A stretch of 64,000 bases of DNA from Acidobacteriota bacterium (GTDB taxonomy: Bacteria > Acidobacteriota > Terriglobia > Terriglobales > Acidobacteriaceae). Shown here one piece after another: positions 30,201 through 38,107 of this stretch. Numbering within the stretch: position 1 is the first letter of the stretch; each line of letters begins with the position of its first letter. Under the pieces are notes generated by a model. The model worked only from the letters and a program-made list of their open reading frames with translations. It was not told the DNA's origin and did no database searches. The DNA lies in the NCBI GenBank assembly GCA_003010405.1, contig PJLO01000009.1, positions 62,001-126,000 on the forward strand. Direction: 5' to 3'. A program made the position numbers and the translations under genes.

Positions 30201-30310
30201 CCTTGCGCCGATGCCGCCAGTGGGCAGAACAACGCCACCAGCAGTATTGCCCATCTTGCCCATCGCCGCGAACCCATCCACCCGGCCGTCAATTCATTCA
30301 CTCGAGTCAC
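27236..30310 (-). CDS. Omp85-family outer-membrane assembly protein (BamA/TamA-like) with seven POTRA-like domains
   Basis: A 1024-residue outer-membrane protein. A signal peptide (about residues 19-36) is followed by seven apparent POTRA repeats starting near residues 68, 142, 224, 304, 382, 471 and 553. Each has the pattern of a conserved G after a beta strand (VTVSG, LTVSG, VRVEG, IEITG, LEIHG, VLVKG) and a helical YxxxGYxxA-type end. The C-terminal barrel begins near residue 632 and ends with the aromatic beta-signal (FFFSIGQTF); FFVGGSGSHRGF is the expected VRGF-like loop. BamA of E. coli has five POTRAs. The start is GTG at 30310, and the in-frame ATG at 30277 is an alternative. Whether it acts as BamA or as the TamA partner of the operon's TamB is unclear. 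Confidence 0.88.
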   Translation of the reverse strand: MTRVNELTAGWMGSRRWARWAILLVALFCPLAASAQGAPSNDATTVAQEDRIPESAMPSAEARLAQGRIVEKVSLSAAGGELKRKELLEKMPLKVGDKLNRRNVRESLRVLFETGRFAEMEADATILSSGGVAVEFRTKPNFFNGAVTVSGLPKGGPNESQLVSSGRLELGTQFTDEKLKTSQERILRLLHENGYWQARVAAKLLRHEDTQIVDVEFQVNAGERARIGKLTVSGDPGLSGEEAVEICKMRPGTLVRGNLLQRALTRLRKRYVKQDRLKAQLTAGMPVFHADSNTVDYVIKVDRGPVVDVRVEGVKLSRSKLKRYVPVFEEHAVDEDLLNEGRRNLRDYLQGEGYFDPVVQVRQEEDTQHDLLHIVYSIELGQKRKLKAIEITGNKRFDTATLRERMGTQAASVLQSHGRYSQAILANDLQAIKNLYMANGYESAQVTSEVMENYQGVRGDIKILIKVDEGQLVRVGKLEIHGAHAITEEEIRGMINTQSGQPFSGATVAEDREVVLNHYLNRGFPSVQLESSAKYADTAHTQMNVVYDIKEGPQEFVNRVLVKGVEYTRQQVVDRAVVIKAGAPLSQQKILDTQRNLYDLGIFNEVKTAIVNPEGDEKEKDVLFQIKEAKRWTFNYGLGLEIGTGLNISQGGSPQGQTGVSPRVTLGVTRINFRGRDESLIFKSHFGNLQKRASLSFDQPHWFDLPNWRMTVTGLYDNTRDVNTFSSERLEGSVQLTQRVTKATQMLYRFSYRRVKVDPNSFPSGFSPDLIPVYSQPVRVGMPSLTYLRDTRDDPLNSTKGTYNTADIGVASKAFGSEADFGRVLVQNASYHKFHKNWVFARSLRIGVETPYGSFGYIPLPERFFVGGSGSHRGFSINQAGPRDAFSGSPLGGNAMFVNNLELRLPPMPLPKVGDNLSFVFFHDMGNAFSTANQMWKNLARFSQRDQANCRNLLSETSTCDFSYMSQAVGAGARYRTPIGPVRVDLGYNLNPPVFQIKQPSDGSLPHTEQVRRLNFFFSIGQTF

Positions 30311-30524
30311 CGTGACTGTCGCAGAACTTTTGTTTCCAAACCCGACACTAATAATAAGGCTTCGTTTCGGATATCACGGAGTACATCTTGCGACGCCTGG
30401 TTCGTTATTCTGGGTAGCTGATTCAGCCGTTAATTACTGCCACCATCCAGTTAAGAGCTTCACTCTAAGGAAGCTTTACCGAATCCAGGCATCCCAAACG
30501 TTTCACTCATGTCTCCAAATATTC
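30311..30524. promoter_or_regulatory. divergent promoter region between the Omp85 and repeat-protein genes
   Basis: A 214-base intergenic region between two divergently oriented genes, which must contain promoters for both. No definite hexamer pair was identified. Its position and orientation are the only evidence. Confidence 0.4.
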
Positions 30525-30998
30525 ATGGCGCGTTTGTTGCTGATCTCCGTGCTCATGAACGTTTTGGCTCTCGCCGCTCAAACCACGCCGACGGTCACCT
30601 ATAATTCCATCCAAACTCCTGAAATCTCCCTGAATTCCATAAAAACTCCCTACACGAGCCTGAGATCGATCGGAACTCCTGACAGCAACATCGATGCCGC
30701 GGCATACACTGGCACAGCGCCTCCCTCAGCGGAAGCTCTAAGTCAGCCTTCAAGCCAATCTGCCGTAGCCGAGCTACTGAGTGAGCCAATTTCCCGGACC
30801 GCGCTGCTCGCTCTCCGGAATTTCGATTTTGTGATTTCGCCGATACACGAATTCGCCCCTGGCAGCATGGAAGACCTGTCGATCAGCCTTGGCGAGTACG
30901 CCCGCCAAATACGCGCCCAAAGGAAAAATGAAAATTCGCAAACCGCGCCTTTGAAGATGACACCCAACATCATGTCCCAGCCCACGAATCCTAAATAA
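30525..30998 (+). CDS. Secreted protein with three 10-residue repeats, unknown function
   Basis: A 157-residue protein with a signal peptide at about residues 1-19 (MARLLLISVLMNVLALAAQ). At residues 26-55 it has three tandem 10-residue repeats, YNSIQTPEIS, LNSIKTPYTS and LRSIGTPDSN, encoded by three 30-base DNA repeats. The remainder is Ser/Pro/Ala rich with a more ordered segment (FDFVISPIHEFAPGSMEDLS). The frame is open further upstream, but the ATG at 30525 gives the signal peptide and the upstream part is antisense to the Omp85 gene. No family was recognised. It stands alone between the divergent Omp85 gene and the MFS gene. Confidence 0.6.
   Translation: MARLLLISVLMNVLALAAQTTPTVTYNSIQTPEISLNSIKTPYTSLRSIGTPDSNIDAAAYTGTAPPSAEALSQPSSQSAVAELLSEPISRTALLALRNFDFVISPIHEFAPGSMEDLSISLGEYARQIRAQRKNENSQTAPLKMTPNIMSQPTNPK
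30600..30689 (+). repeat. three tandem 30-base repeats encoding NSIxTP units
   Basis: Three consecutive 30-base units at 30600-30629, 30630-30659 and 30660-30689, read in the frame of the secreted protein. They share a core encoding [N/R]-S-I-x-T-P. Copies 1 and 2 are the most alike. This in-phase coding repeat argues that the reading frame is real. Confidence 0.75.
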
Positions 30999-31125
30999 TG
31001 CGCGCCGACTGGCCGATTCCCCCTCATGGCAGTCCCTGCGAGTGTCTCCGGGGCATCGTTGCTGGAAGCGGGACCTTCTTCCTGCTACATTCACTTTTTG
31101 CGAATTTCTGAAGCCAGGAAGGCCC

Positions 31126-32400
31126 ATGTTCCAACCCACCTCTACAGCTGAACCCAGCAAGTTCTACCGTTGGCTGGTCCTTCTCTGGCTCAGCATCACG
31201 ATGTTCGGCAATTACTATTTCTATGACGCTCTGGAACCCCTTGCCGACGTTCTCCAGAAGCAGCTTCATTTCACAGATCAGAACATCGGGTTGCTAAATT
31301 CCTTTTATTCCTTTGCCCCTATCGCCACGGTTCTCATCGGAGGAATCCTCATCGACCGCCTGGGCGTACGCCGTGCTCTGTTGCTTTTCGGATGCGTTTG
31401 CCTCGCCGGTTCCATGCTCACGGCCTTCAGCCCCCGCTTTGAGGTCATGGCCGGGGGACGTTTCGTCTTCGGCATGGGGGCCGAATCGCTCATCGTCGCC
31501 ATCACGGCTGCCGTCGCAAAGTGGTTCAAAGGCAAGGAGCTCAGTTTCGCTCTTGGCCTGAACCTTATGCTCGCCCGCTTCGGCACCTGGCTTGCGCAGA
31601 ACTCCCCCACCTGGGCGCGATCCGCCTACAATACCTGGCAAGGCCCATGGCTCATTGGCGTCGGCTTTGTCTCGCTCTGTGTCCTCGGCCCTATTGCTTA
31701 CTGGATTCTGGAAGCGCGAGCCGAGCGGCACTTTGCGTTGGGCAAGGCTGGCGAAGCCGATAAGATCGTCTTCCAGGATGTAACGAATTTCGGCCTCTCC
31801 TACTGGTACCTGGTTGGCCTCTGCGTCGTCTTTTACTCCGCCATCTTCCCTTTCGAAACTTTCGCTGTAAAGTACTTCATGGATGCCCACCACACTACTC
31901 GCGAGCTCGGTGGATTTCTCCTCAGTGTTCTCACGGCCTTCACCATGTTCGGCACGCCTATCGTCGGACTTTTCTCCGACAGAATGGGAAGACGCGCTAC
32001 CATCATGTGTTTCGGCGTTCTGCTTCTCATCCCCGTTTTCATCATGATGGGATACACCCGCGTATCGCTCTATGTCCCAATGGCGATGCTGGGTTTTGCC
32101 TTTACGTTTGTTCCGGCCATCATCTGGCCCTCGGTCGCCTACATTGTCCCAAGCCGGACTCTCGGCACCGCTCTGGGACTGATGACGATGATCCAGAACA
32201 TGGGAATGGCTGGAATGAACTGGGGCTTGGGCAAGGCCAACGATGTCGCGAGAGCCTCTGCCACACACCCGGCTGGATACCAACCCATGCTCCAGATACT
32301 CACTGTTTTGGCGATCGTCGGTGTTTTCCTCGCCTTCCTATTGCGACAGCGTGAACTTGGCCCCAGCGGCCACGGCCTGGAAACCATCACCACCGGCTGA
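31126..32400 (+). CDS. Major facilitator superfamily transporter (MFSD1-like in appearance)
   Basis: A 424-residue protein with 12 predicted membrane helices. The MFS signature between helices 2 and 3 is seen as GGILIDRLGVRRALLLFG, and the matching loop in the second half as GLFSDRMGRRATIM. The wording around YFYDALEPLADVLQ and GFAFTFVPAIIWPSVAYIV resembles MFSD1/OPA-like carriers, but the substrate cannot be assigned. The frame extends upstream to 31042, yet the ATG at 31126 has AGGAAGG in a good position and gives a normal N-terminus. It stands as a single gene on the plus strand. Confidence 0.85.
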   Translation: MFQPTSTAEPSKFYRWLVLLWLSITMFGNYYFYDALEPLADVLQKQLHFTDQNIGLLNSFYSFAPIATVLIGGILIDRLGVRRALLLFGCVCLAGSMLTAFSPRFEVMAGGRFVFGMGAESLIVAITAAVAKWFKGKELSFALGLNLMLARFGTWLAQNSPTWARSAYNTWQGPWLIGVGFVSLCVLGPIAYWILEARAERHFALGKAGEADKIVFQDVTNFGLSYWYLVGLCVVFYSAIFPFETFAVKYFMDAHHTTRELGGFLLSVLTAFTMFGTPIVGLFSDRMGRRATIMCFGVLLLIPVFIMMGYTRVSLYVPMAMLGFAFTFVPAIIWPSVAYIVPSRTLGTALGLMTMIQNMGMAGMNWGLGKANDVARASATHPAGYQPMLQILTVLAIVGVFLAFLLRQRELGPSGHGLETITTG

Positions 32401-32504
32401 GCAGGCGCAATCGTCCATGCATTTCCGCAATTGTAAAGTTCTGTTAACAAAGGAGCAGGCTGCCAACGCAAGCAACCAGACTGCCCGCTTCCACATCGAA
32501 CGTT

Positions 32505-33245
32505 ATGAGCATTCTTTTGCAAACCGAGGGACTCAGAGTGGCGAATCGCAAAGCGGCAGAAGATATACAATCCTCGCAAGCTGCGACCGCTGCCGTCACG
32601 CAACTGATGTCCGAGCCAGCCGGCGTTGCAAAGAGGTCTTTAGTGACAAAAAAAGCGCTAGCAACGGGAATTCCGGAAGCCGAGATTATCGAGCGCGCCA
32701 AGGAAGGCGATGGCGCGTGCTTCGAAGCACTTTACAGCCTTCATAAGAGACGTGTTTACTCCCTCTGCCTTCGAATGACCGGCAATACGGCCGAAGCTGA
32801 GGATCTCACGCAGGAAGCGTTTCTCCAGCTCTATCGCAAGATTGCAACCTTCCGCGGTGAGTCTGCTTTTTCCACCTGGCTACACCGGCTTTCGGTCAAC
32901 GTGGTGCTGATGCATTTGCGAAAGAAGGGCCTTCCCGAGGTCTCTCTCGAGGAGACACTTGAACCGACCGAGGAAGACGGCCCCAAGAAGGATATCGGTG
33001 CCTGTGACCAGGTGCTCGCTGGTTCTATCGATCGGGTAAACTTGGAACGCGCTATGGAAAGCCTCCCGCCCGGCTATCGAATCATTTTTGTGCTGCATGA
33101 TATTGAAGGATATGAGCACAACGAGATTGCCGAAATGATGGGCTGCTCTATCGGCAACAGCAAGTCGCAGCTGCACAAGGCGCGCATGAAATTGCGCGAT
33201 TTACTCAGGGTGATACGCCCTATGAGGGCTGCTGGAAAAAAATGA
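32505..33245 (+). CDS. ECF-type RNA polymerase sigma factor
   Basis: A 246-residue sigma-70 family protein of the ECF group. Region 2 spans about residues 70-140 and contains [15 protein letters not shown]-like helices, then [21 protein letters not shown]. Region 4 lies near residues 185-235 ([21 protein letters not shown], a typical -35-binding helix-turn-helix segment). There is an extra N-terminal tail of about 60 residues that is not seen in short ECF factors. A gene encoding a small zinc-binding anti-sigma candidate follows after 92 bases. The target promoters are unknown. Confidence 0.88.
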   Translation: MSILLQTEGLRVANRKAAEDIQSSQAATAAVTQLMSEPAGVAKRSLVTKKALATGIPEAEIIERAKEGDGACFEALYSLHKRRVYSLCLRMTGNTAEAEDLTQEAFLQLYRKIATFRGESAFSTWLHRLSVNVVLMHLRKKGLPEVSLEETLEPTEEDGPKKDIGACDQVLAGSIDRVNLERAMESLPPGYRIIFVLHDIEGYEHNEIAEMMGCSIGNSKSQLHKARMKLRDLLRVIRPMRAAGKK

Positions 33246-33337
33246 GAACCGATCATGTAATAAGCATCGATAATAATAGAGGTCGAGCACGAGGCCCCAC
33301 AACCACCGTCGTAAAAACGTTCGGGAGAGACGACCAA

Positions 33338-33586
33338 ATGAACTGTGCTGAGTTTCAGCGCGATCTGCCGCTCATCATTGATACCGGTGGCACCGAAGAG
33401 CAGGAAGATCATCTGCGTAGTTGCGAAGTCTGCCGTGATTTGGTCAACGATCTTCGCTATATTGCCGAGCAGGCCAAATTGTTAATTCCCATGCTGGAGC
33501 CCAGCCCCAAGGTCTGGAAAGGCATTGAAGAAAAGCTCAAAGATCAAGGTCTGGTGAAACCAGTCCAAGTCAGGCGGACTCTTTAG
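33338..33586 (+). CDS. Small anti-sigma factor-like protein with HX3CX2C zinc motif
   Basis: An 82-residue protein. It has HLRSCEVC near residues 25-32, the HX3CX2C signature of zinc-binding anti-sigma factors (zf-HC2/ZAS). It lacks any transmembrane helix, so it would act as a soluble anti-sigma factor, and it follows the ECF sigma gene on the same strand. The frame is open from 33242, but the ATG at 33338 has a purine-rich GGGAGAG upstream and gives the compact fold. A clear terminator follows. Confidence 0.7.
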   Translation: MNCAEFQRDLPLIIDTGGTEEQEDHLRSCEVCRDLVNDLRYIAEQAKLLIPMLEPSPKVWKGIEEKLKDQGLVKPVQVRRTL

Positions 33587-33623
33587 CTCTTATTTCTAAA
33601 TCGTTTTCCCGAAATTATTCTAC

Positions 33624-33657
33624 TGGCCGCGAATTCGCGGCCATCATTGTTTTACCC
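33624..33657 (+). terminator. rho-independent terminator after sigma/anti-sigma genes
   Basis: A perfect 20-base palindrome (TGGCCGCGAATTCGCGGCCA, 33624-33643) forms an 8-bp stem with a four-base loop. It is followed by an imperfect T-rich tail. It lies 38 bases after the anti-sigma stop and before shikimate kinase on the same strand, so it probably separates the two transcripts. Confidence 0.7.
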
Positions 33658-33702
33658 TCAACTCTCTCTTCTCCGCCGTGCCCCCTGCTACAATCCGTTT
33701 AC

Positions 33703-34257
33703 GTGCACACAGATTCTTCAGCGCCGATATTGGTCCTCATCGGCTTCATGGGGGCTGGAAAGAGTACGGTTGGCCGCCTGCTCGCGGAGCAACTTGCCTG
33801 TCCGTTTATCGACCTCGATTCTGAGATCGCGCTTACGCATGGCTCCATTCCCGGGCTGTTCTCCACACGCGGTGAAAGCGGCTTCCGTGCTATCGAGCAC
33901 CATCAACTGAGACACGTTCTCCCCACCCTCCCCCGCCCTTCGGTCCTTGCGCTCGGTGGGGGCGCGTTTATTCAGCCGGCCAATCGCGAGCTCCTTACCC
34001 AGCACTCCGCTACCGTCATCTTTCTCGACGCTCCTTTTGAAGTGCTGTGCGCCCGTATTGCCGACACTGGCCATCAGCGTCCACTGGCTCGCGACATCGA
34101 TCGCCTCCATGAACTTTTCGAGCGGCGTCGTCCCACCTATTCGCTCGCTCACTACACGTTCGACGCCTCCGAGTCCGACCCCACTTGCTTGCTGGCTTCC
34201 CTCGTACAGCTTGCCAATAGTCTTGGCGTCTCCGCCTCTCCTCGCGATAAACTCTAG
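33703..34257 (+). CDS. aroK: Shikimate kinase
   Basis: A 184-residue P-loop kinase that phosphorylates shikimate at the 3-OH in the chorismate pathway. The Walker A motif GFMGAGKST is at residues 14-22, the shikimate-binding DLDSEI follows at about 37, then FRAIE (substrate-binding Arg), ALGGGAF near residue 86, and RPLARD in the LID region. Size and motif order match the family. The start is GTG at 33703. Only 12 bases separate it from the following secreted-protein gene, so they may be co-transcribed. Confidence 0.93.
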   Translation: MHTDSSAPILVLIGFMGAGKSTVGRLLAEQLACPFIDLDSEIALTHGSIPGLFSTRGESGFRAIEHHQLRHVLPTLPRPSVLALGGGAFIQPANRELLTQHSATVIFLDAPFEVLCARIADTGHQRPLARDIDRLHELFERRRPTYSLAHYTFDASESDPTCLLASLVQLANSLGVSASPRDKL

Positions 34258-34269
34258 CGGGGAACTCAC

Positions 34270-35013
34270 ATGACTCGCCGGCTGCTCGTCATCGCTTCGC
34301 TATTCGTGCTCACCACCGCCGCTCTTGCTGGCAGCAAGACTGCGGCCAGCAAGGAGGCCACCGTTGTTGACCAGGGGGCCTTCGGAATCTTTCAAAATGG
34401 CCGGCGCGTGGCCACCGAGAAATTCACCATCCGCCAGTTCCCGGACTACAGTGTCACCTCATCGGAGTTCCACGCCGAAGGTAGCCAGTCCAGCGAGAAG
34501 TTCGAACAGACCAGTGAACTCAAGCTTTTGCCCGACGGCAGTCTGTCCCGCTATGACTGGAAGGAAATTGCTCCCACGCACAGCTCCGTAACTGTTGAAC
34601 CCAGCGATCAGTTCCTATCCATGCGCGTAGTAGCGAATGGTAAAACCACAAATCAGCCTTTTTTCCTCACCCCTGCGGCCTTCATCTTCGACGACTATTT
34701 CTTTTCCACCCGTGAGGTACTTCTGTGGCGGTATCTTGCCAGTGCCTGCACTCCGCGTCCAAATGGCGACGGTTGCGTCCTTGTCCGTACCCGGTTTCCA
34801 ATCCTGATTCCCCGCCGCCGCACCTCATCTCAGATCTTCATCGAGTTCAAGGGGTACGATGACACGCCGCTCTATGGCCGTCCTCAGCGCCTCCGGCACT
34901 TCCTGATCCAGACCGACGGACCAGAGTGGCATCTCTGGATCGACTCCAACCACAAGCTTCTCCGCATCTCGATTCCGGAAACGGGCACCGAGATACTTCG
35001 GCAGGAAAAGTAG
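34270..35013 (+). CDS. Exported protein of unknown function
   Basis: A 247-residue protein with a signal peptide (residues 1-21, LLVIASLFVLTTAALAG). The mature part is mainly beta-strand in appearance: FGIFQNGRRVATEKFTIRQF, then repeated charged strands and a final WHLWIDSNHKLLRISIPETG. This layout resembles secreted or periplasmic DUF6134-like proteins, but the match is by eye only. It follows aroK by 12 bases and may share its transcript. No enzyme motif was found. Confidence 0.75.
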   Translation: MTRRLLVIASLFVLTTAALAGSKTAASKEATVVDQGAFGIFQNGRRVATEKFTIRQFPDYSVTSSEFHAEGSQSSEKFEQTSELKLLPDGSLSRYDWKEIAPTHSSVTVEPSDQFLSMRVVANGKTTNQPFFLTPAAFIFDDYFFSTREVLLWRYLASACTPRPNGDGCVLVRTRFPILIPRRRTSSQIFIEFKGYDDTPLYGRPQRLRHFLIQTDGPEWHLWIDSNHKLLRISIPETGTEILRQEK

Positions 35014-35123
35014 AGAGTTAGGTTCAAATCAAAGGGTGCTCTTTCTACTTGTGCTCCATAAAGCAGGCCGGCTGCTGGACTCTTCCGCCCCGTCGAGAGA
35101 TGCTCTGATGTAAGGAGAACCGA

Positions 35124-36440
35124 TTGTCTCGAAAAGAGTTGAAAGTCGTCGTGGCGACTCCTGCCGTTCACATCAAACTGATTATCTTTCTTTGGTTTGT
35201 CGCTATCATCACGGTCGCCAGCATGGCCTTCGCCGGTCCGTGTGGGTGGGATGCGGATGTTTACTGGAAGGCCATTCAGGCCGTGCACCATGGACAAGAT
35301 CCGTATGCCATCGGGTTGGCGGCGCAGCAGGCCTTTCACGACCGGGCACACAGCCCAACTGAACACGCTCCCTTCGCCTACGTTTACTCGCCGATAACTT
35401 TGCCTTTTTGCCGCTTTCTGGGGATGTTTCCCGGTTGGCTGCTCGCCCCAATCTATCTGGGCGCGCTGGCAGCGGGAATCGGGCTTACGCTCTGGGCCGG
35501 ATTTCAAATGGCCGCCGAACATGAACGCCGTTGGCTGAAAATGGTGTTGCCCTTTGTCGTGCTTTTTCCGGGGTTGCTCACCGATGATGTGATCCTGAGC
35601 GGCAATATGGCTTACATCCTGAACGGACTGATTCTCGCCGCTGCCGTTCGCGGATGGAAAGACGACCGATGGGCATACTTTTATGCTGCCGTGCTGTTTG
35701 CATCCATCTTTAAAGCCCCTTTACTCACGATGCTGGCGATTTCCGTTCTCGTGGGCCGTCGCCAATGGGGCCGAGCCTGCTCCACCGGTGCCCTGGGGTT
35801 GCTGCTGTTTGCGGCACAAGTACGCATCTGGCCAGAGTTATTCCGTGAATACCTGATAGCCGTGCGCCTTCAGTTTGACTGGAATCACGACTTCGGATTC
35901 GGTCCCGCCGGTGTGCTCAGCAAAATTCTTTGTCAAATGGGAAAGCCGTACAATCCTGCGGCCACCATTTTGTATCTGGCTTTTGCCGCAGTGCTTGGGA
36001 CTGTCCTGCTCTTTCTTGCGCACCGGGTTCGCCAGGGAAAGTTGCCGCAACAGGTGTGGATTCCCATCGCCATTATCGGTACTATCCTGTTGAATCCGCG
36101 CATCAAGGAGTATGACGTAGCTGCCATCACAATCCCCATGTTGCTGATTGTCTGGAGAACGTTGGGTTTGGTGCTGAACTATTTTCCACGCGAGGTGCGC
36201 GATTCGCGCCTCAGCGAAGCTATACGGCCCTCTGCACAGAGCCGACCCGATTTCGCTCTGCTCCTCGCAGGATCAGGATGGTTCTGTGCCTTCAACGTGA
36301 TCGCAGCAACAGTGGAATGGAAACCGACCGAACTTGGACTCCTGCTTGGGATTTTCTCCATGGGCGTCTGGTCCCTCTATCGAACTCGGCATGAGCTACG
36401 GAAGAAGGAGCACGAGCCAGCACGCGCGCCGGTGCATTGA
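35124..36440 (+). CDS. GT87-like (DUF2029) polyprenyl-sugar mannosyltransferase
   Basis: A 438-residue polytopic membrane protein of the GT-C fold (GT87/DUF2029 family), which usually uses polyprenyl-phosphate-mannose. The first periplasmic loop has GWDADVYWKAIQAVHHGQDPY, and the aspartates are likely catalytic, as in other GT-C enzymes. About ten hydrophobic segments follow. The start is TTG at 35124 with AAGGAG at 35112-35117. The product and acceptor are unknown. It lies alone between a secreted-protein gene and a convergent membrane-protein gene. Confidence 0.8.
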   Translation: MSRKELKVVVATPAVHIKLIIFLWFVAIITVASMAFAGPCGWDADVYWKAIQAVHHGQDPYAIGLAAQQAFHDRAHSPTEHAPFAYVYSPITLPFCRFLGMFPGWLLAPIYLGALAAGIGLTLWAGFQMAAEHERRWLKMVLPFVVLFPGLLTDDVILSGNMAYILNGLILAAAVRGWKDDRWAYFYAAVLFASIFKAPLLTMLAISVLVGRRQWGRACSTGALGLLLFAAQVRIWPELFREYLIAVRLQFDWNHDFGFGPAGVLSKILCQMGKPYNPAATILYLAFAAVLGTVLLFLAHRVRQGKLPQQVWIPIAIIGTILLNPRIKEYDVAAITIPMLLIVWRTLGLVLNYFPREVRDSRLSEAIRPSAQSRPDFALLLAGSGWFCAFNVIAATVEWKPTELGLLLGIFSMGVWSLYRTRHELRKKEHEPARAPVH

Positions 36441-36514
36441 TCGGCAAAAATACCGCAGCAGAAACCTTGACCAGCAGGTAAGTCGCAGATTCGGAAGATG
36501 TTGGGTTCCCGATC

Positions 36515-38107
36515 CTAGTTGATCCGGCAGACCTCCAGCTCAGCGTTCTTGTAAGGACAATCAAGCGCAAGTTTCGTAGAACGACGCTCCAGAATTACCC
36601 AGTCCACGCCGAATTGCGCTTTGAGCCTTCGCAGGTCGGCGGCGGTAATTTGCTGCCAATCGTTTACGCCTGTAGTTTGAGCCACGTTTTCAGTTGGTGT
36701 TTGCGCCGCAACTTCCGCCCTCCATCGGGCGGCAAGCCTCGGAACCTGCGTGACTACTGCCGAGTCCTTCACGCTGTCAGCCAGCGCACTACGCAGCGCC
36801 AGTGCACGGAATCCGTGATTATCTTCACCGGGGCGGTGCAAGTAATCCCGCCCAAGCACAAAATAGGCGTTTTCCGGTGTGTTCTTTCGTACCCACTCGA
36901 AAGACGCAAGCCATGGATTCGACGAGCGAATGCCGGGGAGTTCCAAGTGCGGACTCGCAGGGTAGGTGGCCCGTTGCGCAAAGAACATTACCAGTGCGAC
37001 AGGCACAAAAAGCGCGGCCCAGCGCCAGTGATGTTCACGCAGAAAGTTCTCCCCAATGAAGCATCCGGCCAGCAGAATGAGAAATATATAGAGCAAATGC
37101 AGGTAACGCATCGGCTGCAGCGGACGCAGGCGCTCGAATATCATAGGCAGCATCACCAGCAAGGCGACCCCCACCTGGAAAACTCCGTACACTGCCACTC
37201 GCGTCGAAAGCCGCTCAAGAACCGGTTGCTCCCTGCGCCTCGCCAGGGTGGCAAACCACAACAGAATGAATATCGGCGCAATCGCGCCCAGCCATTCGTA
37301 CCATGCCCATCTTGTAAGGAAGTAGTAGGTGCATGTGTTGGCCGCCTCGCGCCATGCAGGCGAGGTCGGATCGAAAATCCATTCCATCGGTATAGCAAAA
37401 GCCGCAAACATTCCCGTAGCCGATTGCGCGCTCAAACGTGGCCACGGCACCGCCAAGAACAAACAGAGCGACAGCCCAAAGGCCGCCATGATCGGGTGAA
37501 ACAGAAACGCAACCGCCTCCAGAACAGCGGCCCCCAGGTATCTCCGCCCCAGCACACAATCCACGGCAAACAGTACCAGCGCAGTGCAAATGGCCCGCGG
37601 ATGCAGACTCTGATCGACGATATAGAGGGCGGTCCCGGCTACTGGCAGCGTGAAGAACACCGTAACCAGCGCGACTCCGCACCAGCGTGCGTACTCATGC
37701 TCAAAGCAGCGGGAAGCAATCCGGTAGCAGGCAGCCAGAATGCCGAATATCGTCAGCAGATGCCACCCCAGCACAACCACCTCAACCGGCAGATGAAGCA
37801 TGCGAACGGATGCCGCTACCAGCTTGTCGAAAACTGTGGCTTGCAACTGCAGAGCAAAGAAATCCGCATCCGCGCAGAAGAGGGCAGGATTCAGGTTGTG
37901 GTAAATGGCGGCCAGATAAACGCCATCGTCCTCGGTGCCGGGATGATATCCGGCAACGACCACGCCGAGCGCGGTAAGCAATACCAACAGAAGAACAGAA
38001 AAACGCGAGAATGATGGACTAAACGATGACGAACTCAAGACCTTGTCACAATAAACGGCGGGAAAGCACGTTTTCAAGTGAACAGATCGAACCCGATGTG
38101 TTCGCAT
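36515..38107 (-). CDS. Polytopic membrane protein (possible GT-C-type) of unknown function
   Basis: A 530-residue membrane protein with about nine hydrophobic helices. The first loop contains HPGTEDDGVYLAAIYHNLNP, with acidic residues reminiscent of GT-C glycosyltransferases, and the C-terminal soluble part has FEWVRKNTPENAYFVLGRDY and ends with CPYKNAELEVC. It is not assigned to a family. A 466-residue open frame on the opposite strand is less credible because it is rich in Gln/Arg and has no membrane character. The first 35 residues are doubtful, and the true start may lie closer to the first helix. It converges on the GT87-like gene. Confidence 0.72.
   Translation of the reverse strand: MRTHRVRSVHLKTCFPAVYCDKVLSSSSFSPSFSRFSVLLLVLLTALGVVVAGYHPGTEDDGVYLAAIYHNLNPALFCADADFFALQLQATVFDKLVAASVRMLHLPVEVVVLGWHLLTIFGILAACYRIASRCFEHEYARWCGVALVTVFFTLPVAGTALYIVDQSLHPRAICTALVLFAVDCVLGRRYLGAAVLEAVAFLFHPIMAAFGLSLCLFLAVPWPRLSAQSATGMFAAFAIPMEWIFDPTSPAWREAANTCTYYFLTRWAWYEWLGAIAPIFILLWFATLARRREQPVLERLSTRVAVYGVFQVGVALLVMLPMIFERLRPLQPMRYLHLLYIFLILLAGCFIGENFLREHHWRWAALFVPVALVMFFAQRATYPASPHLELPGIRSSNPWLASFEWVRKNTPENAYFVLGRDYLHRPGEDNHGFRALALRSALADSVKDSAVVTQVPRLAARWRAEVAAQTPTENVAQTTGVNDWQQITAADLRRLKAQFGVDWVILERRSTKLALDCPYKNAELEVCRIN

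Noticed and set aside
29850-30524. upstream extension of the repeat-bearing secreted protein
   Set aside because: The first 225 codons overlap the Omp85 gene on the opposite strand and have no signal; the ATG at 30525 begins a signal peptide.
31294-32283. 329-residue minus-strand open frame
   Set aside because: It mirrors the MFS transporter gene and has a charged, low-complexity composition with no recognisable family.
36614-38014. 466-residue plus-strand open frame
   Set aside because: It is antisense to a polytopic membrane-protein gene and is rich in Gln, Arg and Pro, with no domain or membrane signal. The minus-strand reading has proper hydrophobic helices.
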